Positions 1 through 10,915 of a DNA stretch of 64,000 nt are shown here, piece after piece. The position numbers were made by a program, and so were the translations under genes. This stretch comes from Chimonanthus salicifolius (Eukaryota; Streptophyta; Magnoliopsida; Laurales; Calycanthaceae). The notes below the pieces were generated by a model. It was not told the DNA's origin. It saw only the letters and a list, made by a program, of their open reading frames with translations, and did not search any database. Within the stretch, counting starts at the first letter, position 1, and every line of letters begins with the position of its first letter. Location of the stretch: positions 8,018,207 through 8,082,206 of the forward strand of contig CM023536.1 in assembly GCA_013350335.1 (NCBI GenBank), read 5' to 3'.

Positions 1-173
1 CATCATTGCAGATCCGCCTTCTACCCACTGCTTTCTTTTTGGAGGTAAGAGTAATTAACTGAAGAGATCAATTTGACAAGCTCCCAAGGTGTTCTATCTT
101 TTCTGATAGGCAATATTGGGAGGCGCGCCAAGTCCCTAACAGCTTCCAGGTAAGAGAGGACTCAGGGAGCAAG

Positions 174-1128
174 TTGGGCTTAAGGGGAGAGGCCCAAAGT
201 AAAAAAGGCCCGACGAAGTCCTCCATTGACGATGCTATAATCTTCGATAAGGATGCTATCACTTCCTTTATAGTTAATTTTTTTCAAGACTTATACTGTG
301 CTAATCCTTTGGCAAGATTGCCTATTGTCAGACTCCCTTTCAAATCTATCTCCCTCTACAACAGTTCCCCTCCTTAAGACCTTTCACTGTGGATGAAATC
401 AAATATGCGGTTAGGGATCTCAGCGATGATCGTGCTCCTAGTCCGAATGGGTTTTCTATAGCATTCTTCAAGGTCTTTTAGAAAGTAGTCAAGCCCGATT
501 TAGTTTCTTTCTGTGAGGGGCTTCATCAGTGGGGCAAACTTTCTAAGGAGCTTGGCGCTACTCTTTCCGCCCTTGTTCCTAAAAAAGGTAGGGCCTCTAC
601 GCTCAGGGATTTTCGGTTGATCAGTCATAAGGGAAGCCCATACAAGATCCTTTTTAATCCCCTTGCCAATAGGGTTGCAGGTGTTCCTCTCAAGCCTTAT
701 CTCTCATTTTCAGTAGGCGATAATGGATGGTATGAAAATCATGGATGTTGTCATATCTGCTCACGAGTGCATCAACTCCAAATGCAAGTCCAAAAGAAAA
801 GGTTTAATTTGTAAAATTGACTAGGGAAAGCCTATAACATGGTTGATTGGAGCGTCCTTCAGTTTGTTCTTCCAACATGGGATTTGGAAGGAAATGGTGC
901 ATTTGGAATGCAAAGTACGTCTCTTTAACGTATTTTTCAATTCGTATTAATGGATCTGCTAAAGGTATCTTCCAAAGCCCCCACGACCTTCGCCAAGGAG
1001 ACCCCCACTCTCCTACTTTGTTCATCATGGTTGTCTAAGCTCTCAGTCTCCACCTTTCTAAGGCAACAAACTTCTTTCTTATTCGTGGCTTCTGGAATGT
1101 GGAGGACCATCAGTGGTTGTGCAGTTTG
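174..1128 (+). pseudogene. LINE reverse transcriptase relic
   Basis: This part of the LINE encodes the fingers and palm region of reverse transcriptase. The open segments are 174-377, 617-814 and 847-1038, and none is continuous with the next. The K-A-P-G-P-D-G-F type block reads RAPSPNGF, the YKI..K.LANR block reads YKILFNPLANRV, and the conserved RQGDPLSP block reads RQGDPHSP. A stop follows AFFKVF near 480. The catalytic A(F)YADD segment was not found before the zf-RVT part, so there is probably an internal deletion of roughly 300-400 codons between about 1130 and 1283. It is certainly not a functional gene. Confidence 0.8.
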
Positions 1129-1496
1129 ATTCAAGCAAGGGATCCCTTTTAAAGTCGGTTGTGGAGATTGAGCTAGATTTTGGATTGATCTTTGGTGTCA
1201 TTCCACCCCAGTTGCTAATCATCTCTCCTCCCTCTACCTATTATCTCTCTCTCTTGAGAGTCTTATCTTTGGTTTCTACTTAGTGTTTGGATATCAAATT
1301 ATATGTAATATCAGCCTCTACATGAACTTGTCTGATGCTGAAACAAATGATTTCTCGCATCTCTTGCTTCTTCTCAACTCTGTGCGAATCTGGGTTCAGG
1401 AAGAGGATTCCTTGTATCGATGGTCGGACTCTTCAGGCGCTTTCTCGATGAAGTCTTTTTATGTTTGGAGCAACCAATGCGATCATGTCCCACAAT

Positions 1497-1865
1497 TGTT
1501 GGTTTTTCAGCTCAAAAGGTCTTTATTGGGCTTGGCATGTGTTCATGAAGGGCCCACCAGGCCCAGTTGTGTTTCATGTATGCCCAAACATATAAGGGCT
1601 CTTTTTCCTTAAGGTTCCCCTTACTTGTGAGTGCAGATTTCTCTAGGGTAAGAGGAAGGAAAGAGGGACTGTGAGGAAAGGGGACAAAGGGAAGGGTTGG
1701 GTAATCCTTGTAATTTGTCTGAGATCTTCTTGATAGTGGAATCTTGATGCACGCCCCATGAACTAGGCGGTTTTGCCGAACCACGTAAAATACCCGTGTT
1801 CTTGGTTGTTCTTGTGTGTGTTTTGTTTGATTTGTGATTTGGTTTGTATGGTTTGTTTCACAACA
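1497..1865 (+). repeat. Left LTR of the non-autonomous element
   Basis: 369-bp direct repeat, TG...CA ends, partner at 2935-3292. It carries GCCGAACCACGTAAAA, nearly the same core as the LTRs of the copia element at 45.3-51.2 kb, so both belong to one lineage. Confidence 0.85.
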
Positions 1866-2934
1866 AGTGGTATCCGGATTAGGATTCGGGGTGGAAAGGA
1901 AGTCACAGATTGGAGGAAGCATCTTTTTCTTAGATTTTTTGCACAAGAGTCGTGCATTGTAGGGTTTCCATTGAAACAGCAACGAGAAGATCTCTAGATT
2001 TCCGAGAACAGTACAGCGTCGGCCAAGTTAAAGGGGTATCCATTGTTTTGTGCGCACTTGGGTTTTTCCAGGAAAACCAGAAACAGAAGGAATGAACTTA
2101 GAGAACAGGAAGAAGCCGAGATACACAGAGTACATTGTGCTTGGCTTTGTTCTCGAGCAAGAGAGGAGTAAACACTTTAGATTAAGGCACCATCCCAAGG
2201 CGCAGCACTTGGGATTTTCAATCATCGGTGCAGAGTGCAAGCCTCAAGTTTTTTTTTTCCTAAAAGTCACAGCAAGGTCTGTTTGCTGTGGAGATCGGTA
2301 GATTGGCTGGGGAAAGAGATCTGGTCCGTTAATCGCAGGAAGGATGCAACCTGGGTTTCTTAGGTAAAGAGAAACAAGAAGATTAGAAACAAGGTTTCTG
2401 TATGCCAAGTGTTCGACGTTTTGTCTCTGTGAAAGAAAAAAAACAAAATAGCAAATATTAGGGTTTCTCGGGTCAAGAGAAACAGGAACAACAGAAGGGC
2501 GAGTCAACCTAGAACTCCCTTCAATCCAGAGTACAAGATTGGGCAAAATCAACGGACAGGACTGTTTTGCAATTTCAGGAGTCATCTGGACTCAGAATTC
2601 AGATCCGTCTTCGCCTGTACGTTTGCAACAAGTAGGTCTACAGAGTGACCAGAGTTGATTTGCTTATTGGGGAATTGACAGGGGCAGTGTGAGGTATTCA
2701 TAGTGCGGTATAAAATGGCAGTGACAGGAATCTCAGCGGCAAAGTTCGAAGTGGATCCCTTTGAGCAAGGGTTGATCAGTCCTTCTCACTGAAGACTGGT
2801 GGATCATCCCAGGACATGGGGATGGGCATCTTACACAAGATGCAGAACTATATGTGGAGCACAACAGGTGGAGGTGTTATAAACACAGGGCAACATTCTT
2901 TAAAGGGTCGACTTCTTTCGCCAAGGTGGAGATT

Positions 2935-3292
2935 TGTTGGTTTTTTTGCTCAAAAGGCCTTTTATTGGGCATGACCTGTGTTTATGAAGGGCTCACCAGG
3001 CCCAGTTGTGTTTCATGTATGCACAAACATATAAGGGCTCTTTCTCCTTAGGGTTTCCTTAGCTGTGAGTGTAGATTTCTCTGGGTAAGAGGGAGGAAGG
3101 AAGGAAGGAAGGACTGTGAGGAAAGGGGACAAAGGGAAAGGTTTGGGTAATCCTTGTATTGTCTGGGATTTTTCTTCATAGTGGAATTGCATCACGCTCT
3201 GTGAACGTAGGCGATTTTGTCGAACCACGTAAATCCTTGTGTTCTTCTTGCTTGTGTTTTGTTTGATTTGTGATTTGGTTTGTTTCACAACA
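2935..3292 (+). repeat. Right LTR of the non-autonomous element
   Basis: 358-bp repeat of 1497-1865 with many substitutions and small indels. It is preceded by the polypurine tract AAGGTGGAGATT and followed by ACAAC, the target duplication. Confidence 0.85.
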
Positions 3293-3959
3293 ACAACGAG
3301 TCCCTACTATCTGGTCTTCCAAAGCTCCTCCCCGAGCTATAAGGTTTTCTTTCTTCTTTTTTTGCATTGGGTTTGGGGAAAATTCTCACCCAAGACAACC
3401 TGTGCAAGAGGGAAAGAGTTCTGGTTAGCACTTGCCTTTTTGCCTTCAAGCCTCTAAAGACGTGAACCATCTCCTTATCCACTATCATTTCTCATTGCTT
3501 ATTTGGAGCTTAGTTTTGAACCAGTTTGATATTCAATAGTCTATGCCCTCCTCAATTTCTCAGTTGTCTTTTGCGTGAGAGATCTCTAACATCTCCAAAT
3601 GTTTGGTGTTATGGCGGCTAGCTCTTTTCGCTACTTTGTGGAGCCTTTGGGGAGGAACGCAACAATAGGGTTTCTATGAAAAGTGTTGATAGCCTCCAAG
3701 ACGTTTGTCGCAGAGTTAAGGCCAAATGTGCGACTTGAGCCTCTTCCCTTATAGAATTCCAGGATTTTTCCATTTCTGACATATTGAGAGCTTGGAAAGA
3801 GTGCATTGGTTTGTTTTAATTGTTAGATGGCATGTATTTGGGGGTTTTTCCATATTGGGTGTAAAGAGTTGGAGGTTTCTTTTTCTTTTTCCTTGTACTT
3901 CCTGTTGTGCGTCTTTGGTGCCTTTCTTCTTTTAATGCAGTTAAAATTAAAAAAAAAAA

Positions 3960-4649
3960 TAGAGTTCTTTAAAAAGCCACATTCAACAAAGGTCATCCTT
4001 TGTTGGAAGGAATTAATTTTGAAAAGGTCAAAGGAGTCTAAGCATAGATCCATTAGGCATTGTAAAAGGAGAAAAAGGAAGTGATCTTTGATTATGATCG
4101 ACATAAATGCCAGTATAGACAGTTACATTTTTTGTTTCACCAAGAATACTTGCAAAGAATCAAAGCGAAACTTTTGAAAAAGGGATCATTTCCTTAAAAA
4201 AAGTGAGAAAAAATCTAAAAGAGGGAGGGTAAGAGCTTTTAGCATGGTTTGCAAAGTATATTATCCACCTTGAAGCTTGTCGCTTGAGTCAAATAAAGGG
4301 AAAAAATAATTGAATTGACTAAATTCTATGCCTCATAATTTACACAACTAGTTTTTGAGACTCAATCTGGTTAAGCCAAATTTAGAACAAGCATATGCAG
4401 TAGAGAATCACCTATTCAAGAGGAAAAGAGGTTGAGGTTGCTTCAATGGAATGGAAGGTAAATAGTAGACAAAGTTTCAGGTCAAAGAGCCTCAAACCAT
4501 TGATCCATCAAATTTCGCATCGACCAGCCCATAATCAGTTTTAAGTTAAGATTTTTATGGCTCGTCTTTACCCTAGACCTCTACTGGTGAGATTGAAGAT
4601 TTATTAGAAAGTGATTTAGGACTGTCATTGTGGAAAATGTGGTATTTTG
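3960..4649. other. No recognisable gene (probably COI1 intron or flank)
   Basis: AT-rich, lacking long reading frames with recognisable similarity. If COI1 (exon 1 at 6436-6920) is intact, this lies in its first intron. Confidence 0.5.
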
Positions 4650-5170
4650 AACTGGACCAACCCAAGCATGGAGAATTGTTTGCACTCCTGGAAGGGTGTT
4701 AATCTCTGCCAGCAAATACAAGGAAGAAATATTATCATGGAAGGTGATTCAGAATACTGTGTTAATAGGCTTCAGAGAGGAGAATCTCCATCTCTAGGGA
4801 ATTGATGTTTACATAGAGAGAGAGAATACCTAATTGTTTGCACTCTGGAAAAGAAATAATCTCCACCAGCAAATACAAGCAACAAATATTAGTATGGAAG
4901 GTGATTTAGAATACCACATTCATAGGCATGAAGAGGTAAGCATCTCCATCTCTGGGGAATTTGTTTACCTAAAGGTGGATTCAGGGACAAGTTAATTTGG
5001 TTCCCTCAGTATGGATTCAGTCACTGCAACATAGCACCAAATTTCGTTGCAGATTACCTATCCAAGATCACACCAGATTGTCCCACTATGGAGTGGGATT
5101 ATATCCCCATGGTGATTTAGATGTTTGTTGCTAATTACAGTGAGACCTGATGTTGTTGATGATCAAATGA
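4650..5170 (+). pseudogene. RNase H-like (RVT_3 type) relic with internal duplication
   Basis: The segment around 4673-4800 reads ENCLHSWKGVNLCQQIQGRN then IIMEGDSEYCVNRLQRGE, the typical strand-helix of plant LINE or RNase H-like domains (EGDS). A second, shorter and more decayed copy of this piece follows at about 4837-4960, so a stretch of roughly 160 bp is duplicated in tandem. The C-terminal part (NIAPNFVADYLSKITPDCPT, about 5025-5085) corresponds to the family block ..N..AD.LA. Stops and frameshifts occur throughout. It could be part of the LINE at 1-3959 rearranged, or a separate relic. Confidence 0.5.
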
Positions 5171-6435
5171 GATCAAGATTAGGGTTGGGCTAAGGGATAT
5201 GAGTTCCGAGGCTAAGAGAGAGAGCTTATTCTGAAGTTGTAGGCTTTCTTGGAGTTAGTTCTTTGTTTCCCAATGAAGTCTAGAGCTTCATTTTGTTAGT
5301 TGCCTGATTTTTTCCCCATTTTCCTTAATGAGATTTTTTTTAATGGTTAATGAGAGCGTTCTTGGCCAAAAAGAAGAAATTATGATTGACAAACAGAAGG
5401 TTGAGAACCTTTTGAAAAAAAACCAAGAAAATAAACTAAACTAAAGACAGAGTAATAAAGAAATAAACCGGGTTGAACTAGAATGATCACCTAGAAGCTA
5501 AAGATTATATGCAAGAGTTCAAATTATAGAAAAATGGTTCAATGGTAATTATAACTTTCTAACCACAAGTTCCCTCAAGACAAGACCTTGCAATTTTCTC
5601 ATTTTACCATATTTGAAAAAACTGTGTCCCGCAAATCAAAGACCATGCCATCACCAAACACATGGCTGATTTGTGAGGTCCACCAACCCCCTATCCTGAT
5701 GCTGAGATGAGATTAGGCATCTAAAAATTTTAAAATTGGTCCTTAGCAATCTGATATAATGCAACCATCAAATGAAACTGATTTTTTATTTCCAAACCCC
5801 TACTCCAGAATGCTCCTTTTTTGTATGGTCACATACTCACATCATTCAAAACTGTTGCAGGCAAGAAACATTTACCAAATGTCTCACAGGCTCTTACCCA
5901 ACAAACTTCCACTGCAGGTGTTGGAAGGCAAATTGGCCAGCCAAAAATTGATATATTTTTTTTGAAAGGTGCCAAAAATTGATATTCACTGGGATTAAGA
6001 ACAGTATACTATCCATATCACATAATATCAATATGAATTTTTTTAAGCCCCGGGAATTATTAAAAATCCAAAAGCATGCAAAAAATAGTGGGGAATTTTT
6101 TTTTACTTTTGTATTCTCAGAAATGTCATGAGATCTTGATCACCTATATAACGGCAGTTACTGGCCAATGAAGGTAATCTTTTGAAGCAACTGATACACA
6201 TACCAGCCATGGCTGGTATGCATTATGTATCAGTTGATACACTGCAACGTGTTGTCCACAGACCAAAATCCCACGTTTCTGAATGTCCATGGAAATGAAT
6301 TCATGCCAACCAAGCAACCGCTCGACCAGAGCCACTCTTTCATTTTATATGAATGGAACTACATTGTTGATCATATTTTAGGATGAAATAACTTCACAGC
6401 TCAAAATTTTCAATGTTCATTATAGAGGAAAGTAC
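5171..6435 (-). other. Presumed start of COI1 intron 1, no other feature
   Basis: Directly downstream of the COI1 exon 1 donor. I looked on the minus strand for the next COI1 exon, which in family members begins with a leucine-rich-repeat segment around L-F/M-E-E-S, and did not find it here or further left. Only AT-rich sequence is visible. Confidence 0.5.
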
Positions 6436-6920
6436 CTGCAAGAACGTGCAACCTTTAGAAGACCATCAGTGGAGAAGCCAGAACATTTATCCAGCTTAAG
6501 TGTCTGGAGCATGTGCCCACGAGCTTTAACAAGAACATCCAGATCCACATCCCTCACAATCATCCGTCGGAAATGGAGTGACTTCAGGCAATTAAAAGCT
6601 TCTGAGATCTCGTTGACCCAGGGGCCCACGTATCCTCCCCAATCATCTGGTATGAGATTGAACATGGCCGCCCGAGGTTTTCCCTTCAATTTCAAGGACT
6701 CTAGACGTGGAAATCTCATCCTGAGACGGGCAGGAGTGGTTGCGTAGCACGGAGCAATGGTGATGTGCTTCCGTGTCACCGCATCTATGTTGTACCATTT
6801 CCGGCACACCAAAGAAACAGCATCCCGGTCGCGTGGGTCGTCTAAATACGACATAACACACTCTAGATTCACATCTAAAAGGTCAAAGCTCATTGCCCTG
6901 CTGAAACTCCGGTTCTCCAT
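6436..6920 (-). CDS. COI1: COI1 jasmonate receptor F-box protein, exon 1
   Basis: The first 162 residues of a CORONATINE-INSENSITIVE 1 orthologue. COI1 is the F-box/LRR subunit of an SCF ubiquitin ligase and, with JAZ proteins, binds jasmonoyl-isoleucine. The ATG at 6920 opens MENRSFSRAM. The F-box covers about residues 13-50 (LECVMSYLDDPRDRD...VCRKWY). LKLKGKPRAAMFNLIPDDWG follows at residues 76-95; R83 and F87 align with Arabidopsis R85 and F89, which contact the hormone. The first leucine-rich repeats (LKSLHFRRMIV; LQTLKLDKCSGFSTDGLL) come next. The exon ends at CAG/GTACTT (donor at 6435), splitting an Arg codon exactly where grape-type COI1 genes are split. Codons are clean and there are no stops. 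The remaining roughly 430 residues are not in the window, so the gene either has an intron longer than 6.4 kb or is truncated. Confidence 0.9.
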
Positions 6921-8400
6921 TAATAAAACTTCACTAATGGATAAAATTCATAAAGTTCAAAGACACCAGAAAAAACCTATATCACAATTGTTCGTCCCAA
7001 AGCTCCAATTTGAACACGGCTCCTCTAACCCTTCAAACCATACAAAAACGCATGCCTAAAAAAACCTTCACAACAGGCCCTCAGAAGTTCAGATGCTGAA
7101 AACTTTTCAACAAACGTTCTTCCACCTAAAACCAATCAAAAGACAAATACAAATATTCTTTTAACAACTTTGCAGATAAAGACAAGCATACTATCTCCTA
7201 CATAATCAGCAGATAATTCAAAAGAACGGGAATAAGAAGATGATTACGAATTCCAATTAGAAAAGCATTGAAGAAAAATTGAAAGAAAAAAAAAAAAACC
7301 TTAGAACTCGCAAAAAAAAAAAATTGTCCTGAACAACACTGAGGGAAACCAGCATTAACGTGACATCGGAGCTCCTCCAAAAGTAGCAATCCAATGGAAA
7401 AAAAAAAAAAGACAAACTCTGTCAAAAATGCCTTTAAAACAGGAAGCCGAACTGATCCACTATCAACTCATCTTCCAAGCTTTACGTCCACCTCAAGCGC
7501 ATCAAAATCAGTAAATCCAAGATCGAAAAAACCAAAAATGCACACTCCAACTACAGATTCCACTCGCCTTAAAAACTCTAAATCGGCACCTGATCCTCGA
7601 TGAGATCACTCCTCGCCTTCTCAATTATTCTACAAGCTTTTTACGCACCTTTAAGAAAATCCAGAACCGCCAAAACTGCAGATTCAGAGGTTTAAACCTC
7701 CTATAGTTATACCCTCAAAAACCCTAAATTCGCACCGTATCCGCAGAGAAATTGATACATCGAGATGCAAACTCATCGTCCATCTATCAAGCAAATAAGA
7801 ACCAGTAAAAGATCAAAATCTCCAAAGCTGCAGATCCTCAATCCACACCTGTTCCGCCAAGAAATCGAACCGTCCGAATTCCGAAAGATGTAAAAGGACT
7901 CAAGAAAGGGACGTCGAGAGCTTCAACCGATCAAATCCCCCATCAACAGCTTCCACTTCAAGGCGCTCAGTTCTCGAAAAGCTGCAGAAGCAGCTCTGCT
8001 GCAGAAATCAATGGAAGAATCCGCCATGAACACCGCTGGATCCTTCATCGCTTTCGATAGTTCGGTACCTCCGATTGAAATGACGATCTATGGTTCAGAT
8101 TGCATCTTGCGAAATCCATGAACAGTCCAGATCGAATCTCTTTTCCTCCTTACTCTCTCCTTCGGAGAGAGAGACAGAGCCTTCGGTTTGGTGGTTGTAT
8201 GAGTCTTTCTGTGTCTGAAAACAGCTGCTGCGCTCAGTCCACTCGATATCTGTTTTATTTTTTATTTTTTGTAGAACAGGATTTGCTTGTAAATACTTCG
8301 TATCGGGTGGGAATTTTATATTATAAAATAAAAATTACAGAAGGCAGATGACAGCTGTAACGCATTCAATGGGGAAAGTGCGTGCGTGTCGTTTTAAAAG
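6921..8400 (-). promoter_or_regulatory. COI1 5' leader and promoter region
   Basis: Upstream on the coding strand of COI1. Poly-A tracts at 7285-7320 and 7397-7410 read as T-tracts on the gene strand. A GC-richer block at 7900-8200 contains a 41-codon minus-strand ORF (7923-8048). A CT/GA-rich stretch lies at 8150-8185 (TCTCTCCTTCGGAGAGAGAG), of the type common in plant leaders and core promoters. A TATA-like sequence on the minus strand lies near 8315-8330. No start site can be fixed, and a 5'UTR intron is possible. Confidence 0.4.
7923..8048 (-). CDS. Possible upstream ORF or N-terminal exon in COI1 leader
   Basis: A 41-residue frame beginning MKDPAVF, with a second in-frame Met at residue 8 (MADSSIDFCSRAASAAF), and ending MGDLIG before a TGA. 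It is GC-richer than its surroundings and has an ordered, protein-like composition (Ala/Ser-rich, then LKWKLL). It could be an upstream ORF in the COI1 leader, the first exon of an unidentified gene, or chance. I do not recognise the family. Confidence 0.25.
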   Translation of the reverse strand: MKDPAVFMADSSIDFCSRAASAAFRELSALKWKLLMGDLIG

Positions 8401-10549
8401 AAGCGATAGATATGGAATCCGTTGTAACAAGCCACGTGGATTTCGTAAATGCCGGAAATGGTGCCTTTAAGGTAGATTGTGAATTAGTTTAATAATTATT
8501 TTATTTGTAATAATTAATATAATAATATAAAGATATATCAAATGAATATTGTAAGTATTAGAACTAATTTAAAAATTAATAACAACAATTTCAACAACTT
8601 AAATTCATTATAAATTCAAAGTCTTGATAAATAGTAAATCATGGATGAATGAATTTTTTATGTTTGCTCTACTAGTTTAACATCAATATGTATAGTGGGA
8701 CATGGTTGGCCCACTAGGATCAAAATCAATAATTAATCATAATAAAAAATAGATAATGAACTAACAAAATATTATTCCAATCAATAACTTTGGAAAACTC
8801 AACTAATGTTCAAAACCCACGATTCAAGACTTGATCTTTAGGTATCGAGTCTTTTATGCTAAAGTTTAAAAAAAAAAAAAATGACACTTGGAACTTCTAA
8901 GGATGTATCCAAGTCATCCAACATTATATATTATATTTTATTTACATTTATTAATTTTGTATTTATATATTATATACAGGTAGTTCAGTTGATCAGATTT
9001 ACATATGATTTTATACTTTTATGTATTTGTGAGATTACTCTTACCTCCAATGTAAAAGAAAAATACTCGTATTATTCATTAGAGAAGGAATACTCGTATT
9101 ATTCATTATATATACTAGTAAAAAGCACAAGCTCTTTAAGCAACATTAGTCAAAATTTTACATAAAATAATTTTCTTCAATTCATAATTTTTTATATAGA
9201 ATCTTTCATTTTTAGATACTAATAAAAGAGAATCACAGTCGTATTCTTCAAAATCACTAAATTCAATCATAAATAACCTTTTTTCCATTTTTAGTCAATT
9301 TTTGTTAAGTTTCCCTATTTCTATGCAATAATACGATAGAGTTGAACTAAATCATTTCATTCCAACCACCAAATCTCATTTTAAAATCTTTTCCCCTATT
9401 CTTTAGTTACTTTTGGCGATTTTTGCATTTCTTGTTGCAAACACTGGTAGTAAATCGTAACTCTTTAATGAATGAATGATTATGTAATTCAAACTGAGAT
9501 ATAAAGTTAACTCTACTTAACAAATATTTTGAGTTCAGTTCATTTAATTAATAGATAAGGTCGACTTCATTACTAGATCAATCAATCTAACAAATGGACA
9601 AGTTGGAGTATGAGTTGATATTTTAGAGCTGGATCAAATTACGAGCAGAACCAAAGCCATTGAAGATAAACCTTAGTATGAGGCACGGATTTGACAATTC
9701 TCTCTTTTCTGCTTTTTATTTTTAATTTTTTTCAAAAAAATCTATATAAATATAAAAAAAAAAAAAAGGAATATTGTGAGCTTCACTTTGATGTAGTTTA
9801 TCATTATTTAACGGACATTTAAATATTCAAATGGGGTTTTCAAGTTACAAAATTGAGATTTTTAATTATTCTCAAAAAAATATGGAAAAATTCCCAATGT
9901 AAAAGTCCATTTAATGATATGAGATATTGAGTTCATGATAAAGGAAAAAAAAATTGAATTAACTCAAATTTTTTTAGTAGATTCAACTCGACAGCTTATT
10001 TGCATTTTGATTTAGGAAAAGAGACAAGACATAATCAAATTTATTAACATATAATTAATATTAATTTATATTAAAACTTGTCATTTTAAAATTTTAAACA
10101 AAATATAGAAATATTATTTTTGGACTTCCAATATTTGCTTCTATCTTCCCTTTAACTTATTTGTTTAACCATGTTAACCCATTGATAATAATAGGATTTG
10201 TGCGTTGGTAGGGCCCAAAAAAAGCTCATAATAATAGGATCTACACATTGGTAGGGCCATGCAACTTTTTACAAAAGGTATTAAAAATTTTTATATAGAA
10301 AATCCATCTCTCCCCTCTCAAACAATGATTTTATTCAGATTTATTTTATCATTCATCTTATTTTATCATTCATCATGTTAGTATCTTAGGTTAGAATGAT
10401 AAAATTGAATAATTAACTTAATAGTTTTACTTGACATGTCTTATCTAATGTAATTGTTGGTTCAAATTACTCTAGAAATCTAGAATTATGAAAATATTTG
10501 ATATTTAGATTTTAAAAAGTTAAAGTCAAAATAAACAGTGGTAAGTGAG
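8401..10549. other. AT-rich intergenic DNA, no feature recognised
   Basis: Low-complexity AT-rich sequence with poly-A tracts (8867-8880, 9752-9767). The only frames are short and compositionally biased (for example 8881-9165, rich in Tyr and Ser) with no recognisable domain. Confidence 0.6.
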
Positions 10550-10915
10550 TTTAAAAATGTAAAGAAAATCTGAATCTTGACATAGGTTCAATTTAGAGTT
10601 GAAACTCGAGTGAGTTGAGTCAGGGTTTTAATAAATCTAATTCAACTCATATAAAAAATTATTGAACTCAATCCAATTTGATCCAAATTGCTCAACCCAA
10701 CTCAATCTGAATTGTTGACTCAATTCAACTAAATAATGACATAAGTCAACCCGAGTCAAGTCAATTTTAAAAAAGCTTGACCCGACCAAATTTGAATTAA
10801 ATTCGGATTTTTTTTTTCTTCAATTCAATCCTGACCCTAATTTAAAAAATGTAAAATCCAACTCACTTAATTTCTTGAGTTAGATTATCTGAATCGGATT
10901 TCACCTCTGGTTCAA
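10550..10915. repeat. Interspersed repeat rich in GACTCAAC/GAGTTGAGTC motifs
   Basis: Contains recurrent short motifs such as GAGTGAGTTGAGTC, CAACCCAACTCAA and CTTGACCCGACC. The same motif style recurs at 59220-59470 and in the short elements at 26.9, 31.4 and 35.8 kb. It is probably a decayed transposable element of unknown class; its ends are uncertain. Confidence 0.4.

Larger units (their letters stand above)
1497..3292 (+). mobile_element. Non-autonomous Ty1-copia-type LTR element (LARD/TRIM-like)
   Basis: Two direct repeats (1497-1865 and 2935-3292) both begin TGTTGG and end CACAACA. They flank a 1069-bp interior that lacks protease, integrase and RT. After the left LTR is a primer-binding-like TGGTATCCGGATTAGG (1868-1883), resembling the initiator-Met tRNA site used by copia elements. 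Before the right LTR is the polypurine tract AAGGTGGAGATT (2923-2934). Flanks ACAAT (1492-1496) and ACAAC (3293-3297) are a target duplication with one mismatch. A possible gag start with the motif AKFEV lies at 2715 but stops soon after. The LTR pair is clearly diverged, so this is an old insertion. Confidence 0.85.
1283..3806 (+). pseudogene. LINE zinc-binding RT C-terminal region, split by an LTR insertion
   Basis: The zf-RVT domain begins in 1283-1496 (ending SNQCDHVPQ) and resumes at 3293 (RVPTIWSSKAPPRAIRF). Removing the LTR element plus one copy of its 5-bp target duplication brings the two halves back into one reading frame. Beyond 3400 the frame is lost again. The C-terminal motif continues to about 3806, just before the 3' untranslated tail. 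By resemblance to the minus-strand LINE at 40.9-41.1 kb, a one-base frameshift lies near 3650 and a W-to-stop change lies within AKCAT-ASSLIEF. Confidence 0.8.
1..3959 (+). mobile_element. Degenerate LINE (non-LTR retrotransposon), 5' end outside window
   Basis: Plus-strand remnant of a plant L1-type LINE. Reverse-transcriptase blocks appear in order but in shifting frames: FFQDLY near 280-300, a FTVDEIKYAVRDL block near 385, a PKKGRASTLRDFRLIS block near 575-620, YKILFNPLANRV near 640, and RQGDPHSP near 990-1010. A zinc-binding RVT block (DSLYRWSDSSGAFSMKS) lies at 1400-1465, and a C-terminal ILRAWKEC block at about 3780-3805. An A-run at 3949-3959 marks the 3' end. Several stops and frameshifts make it non-functional. 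It is interrupted at 1497-3292 by an LTR element. The same clade is seen in the minus-strand LINE at 40.7-42.06 kb. Confidence 0.85.

Noticed and set aside
3618..3806. Minus-strand frame at the LINE 3' end
   Set aside because: The conserved LINE C-terminal motif reads on the plus strand; this is its shadow.
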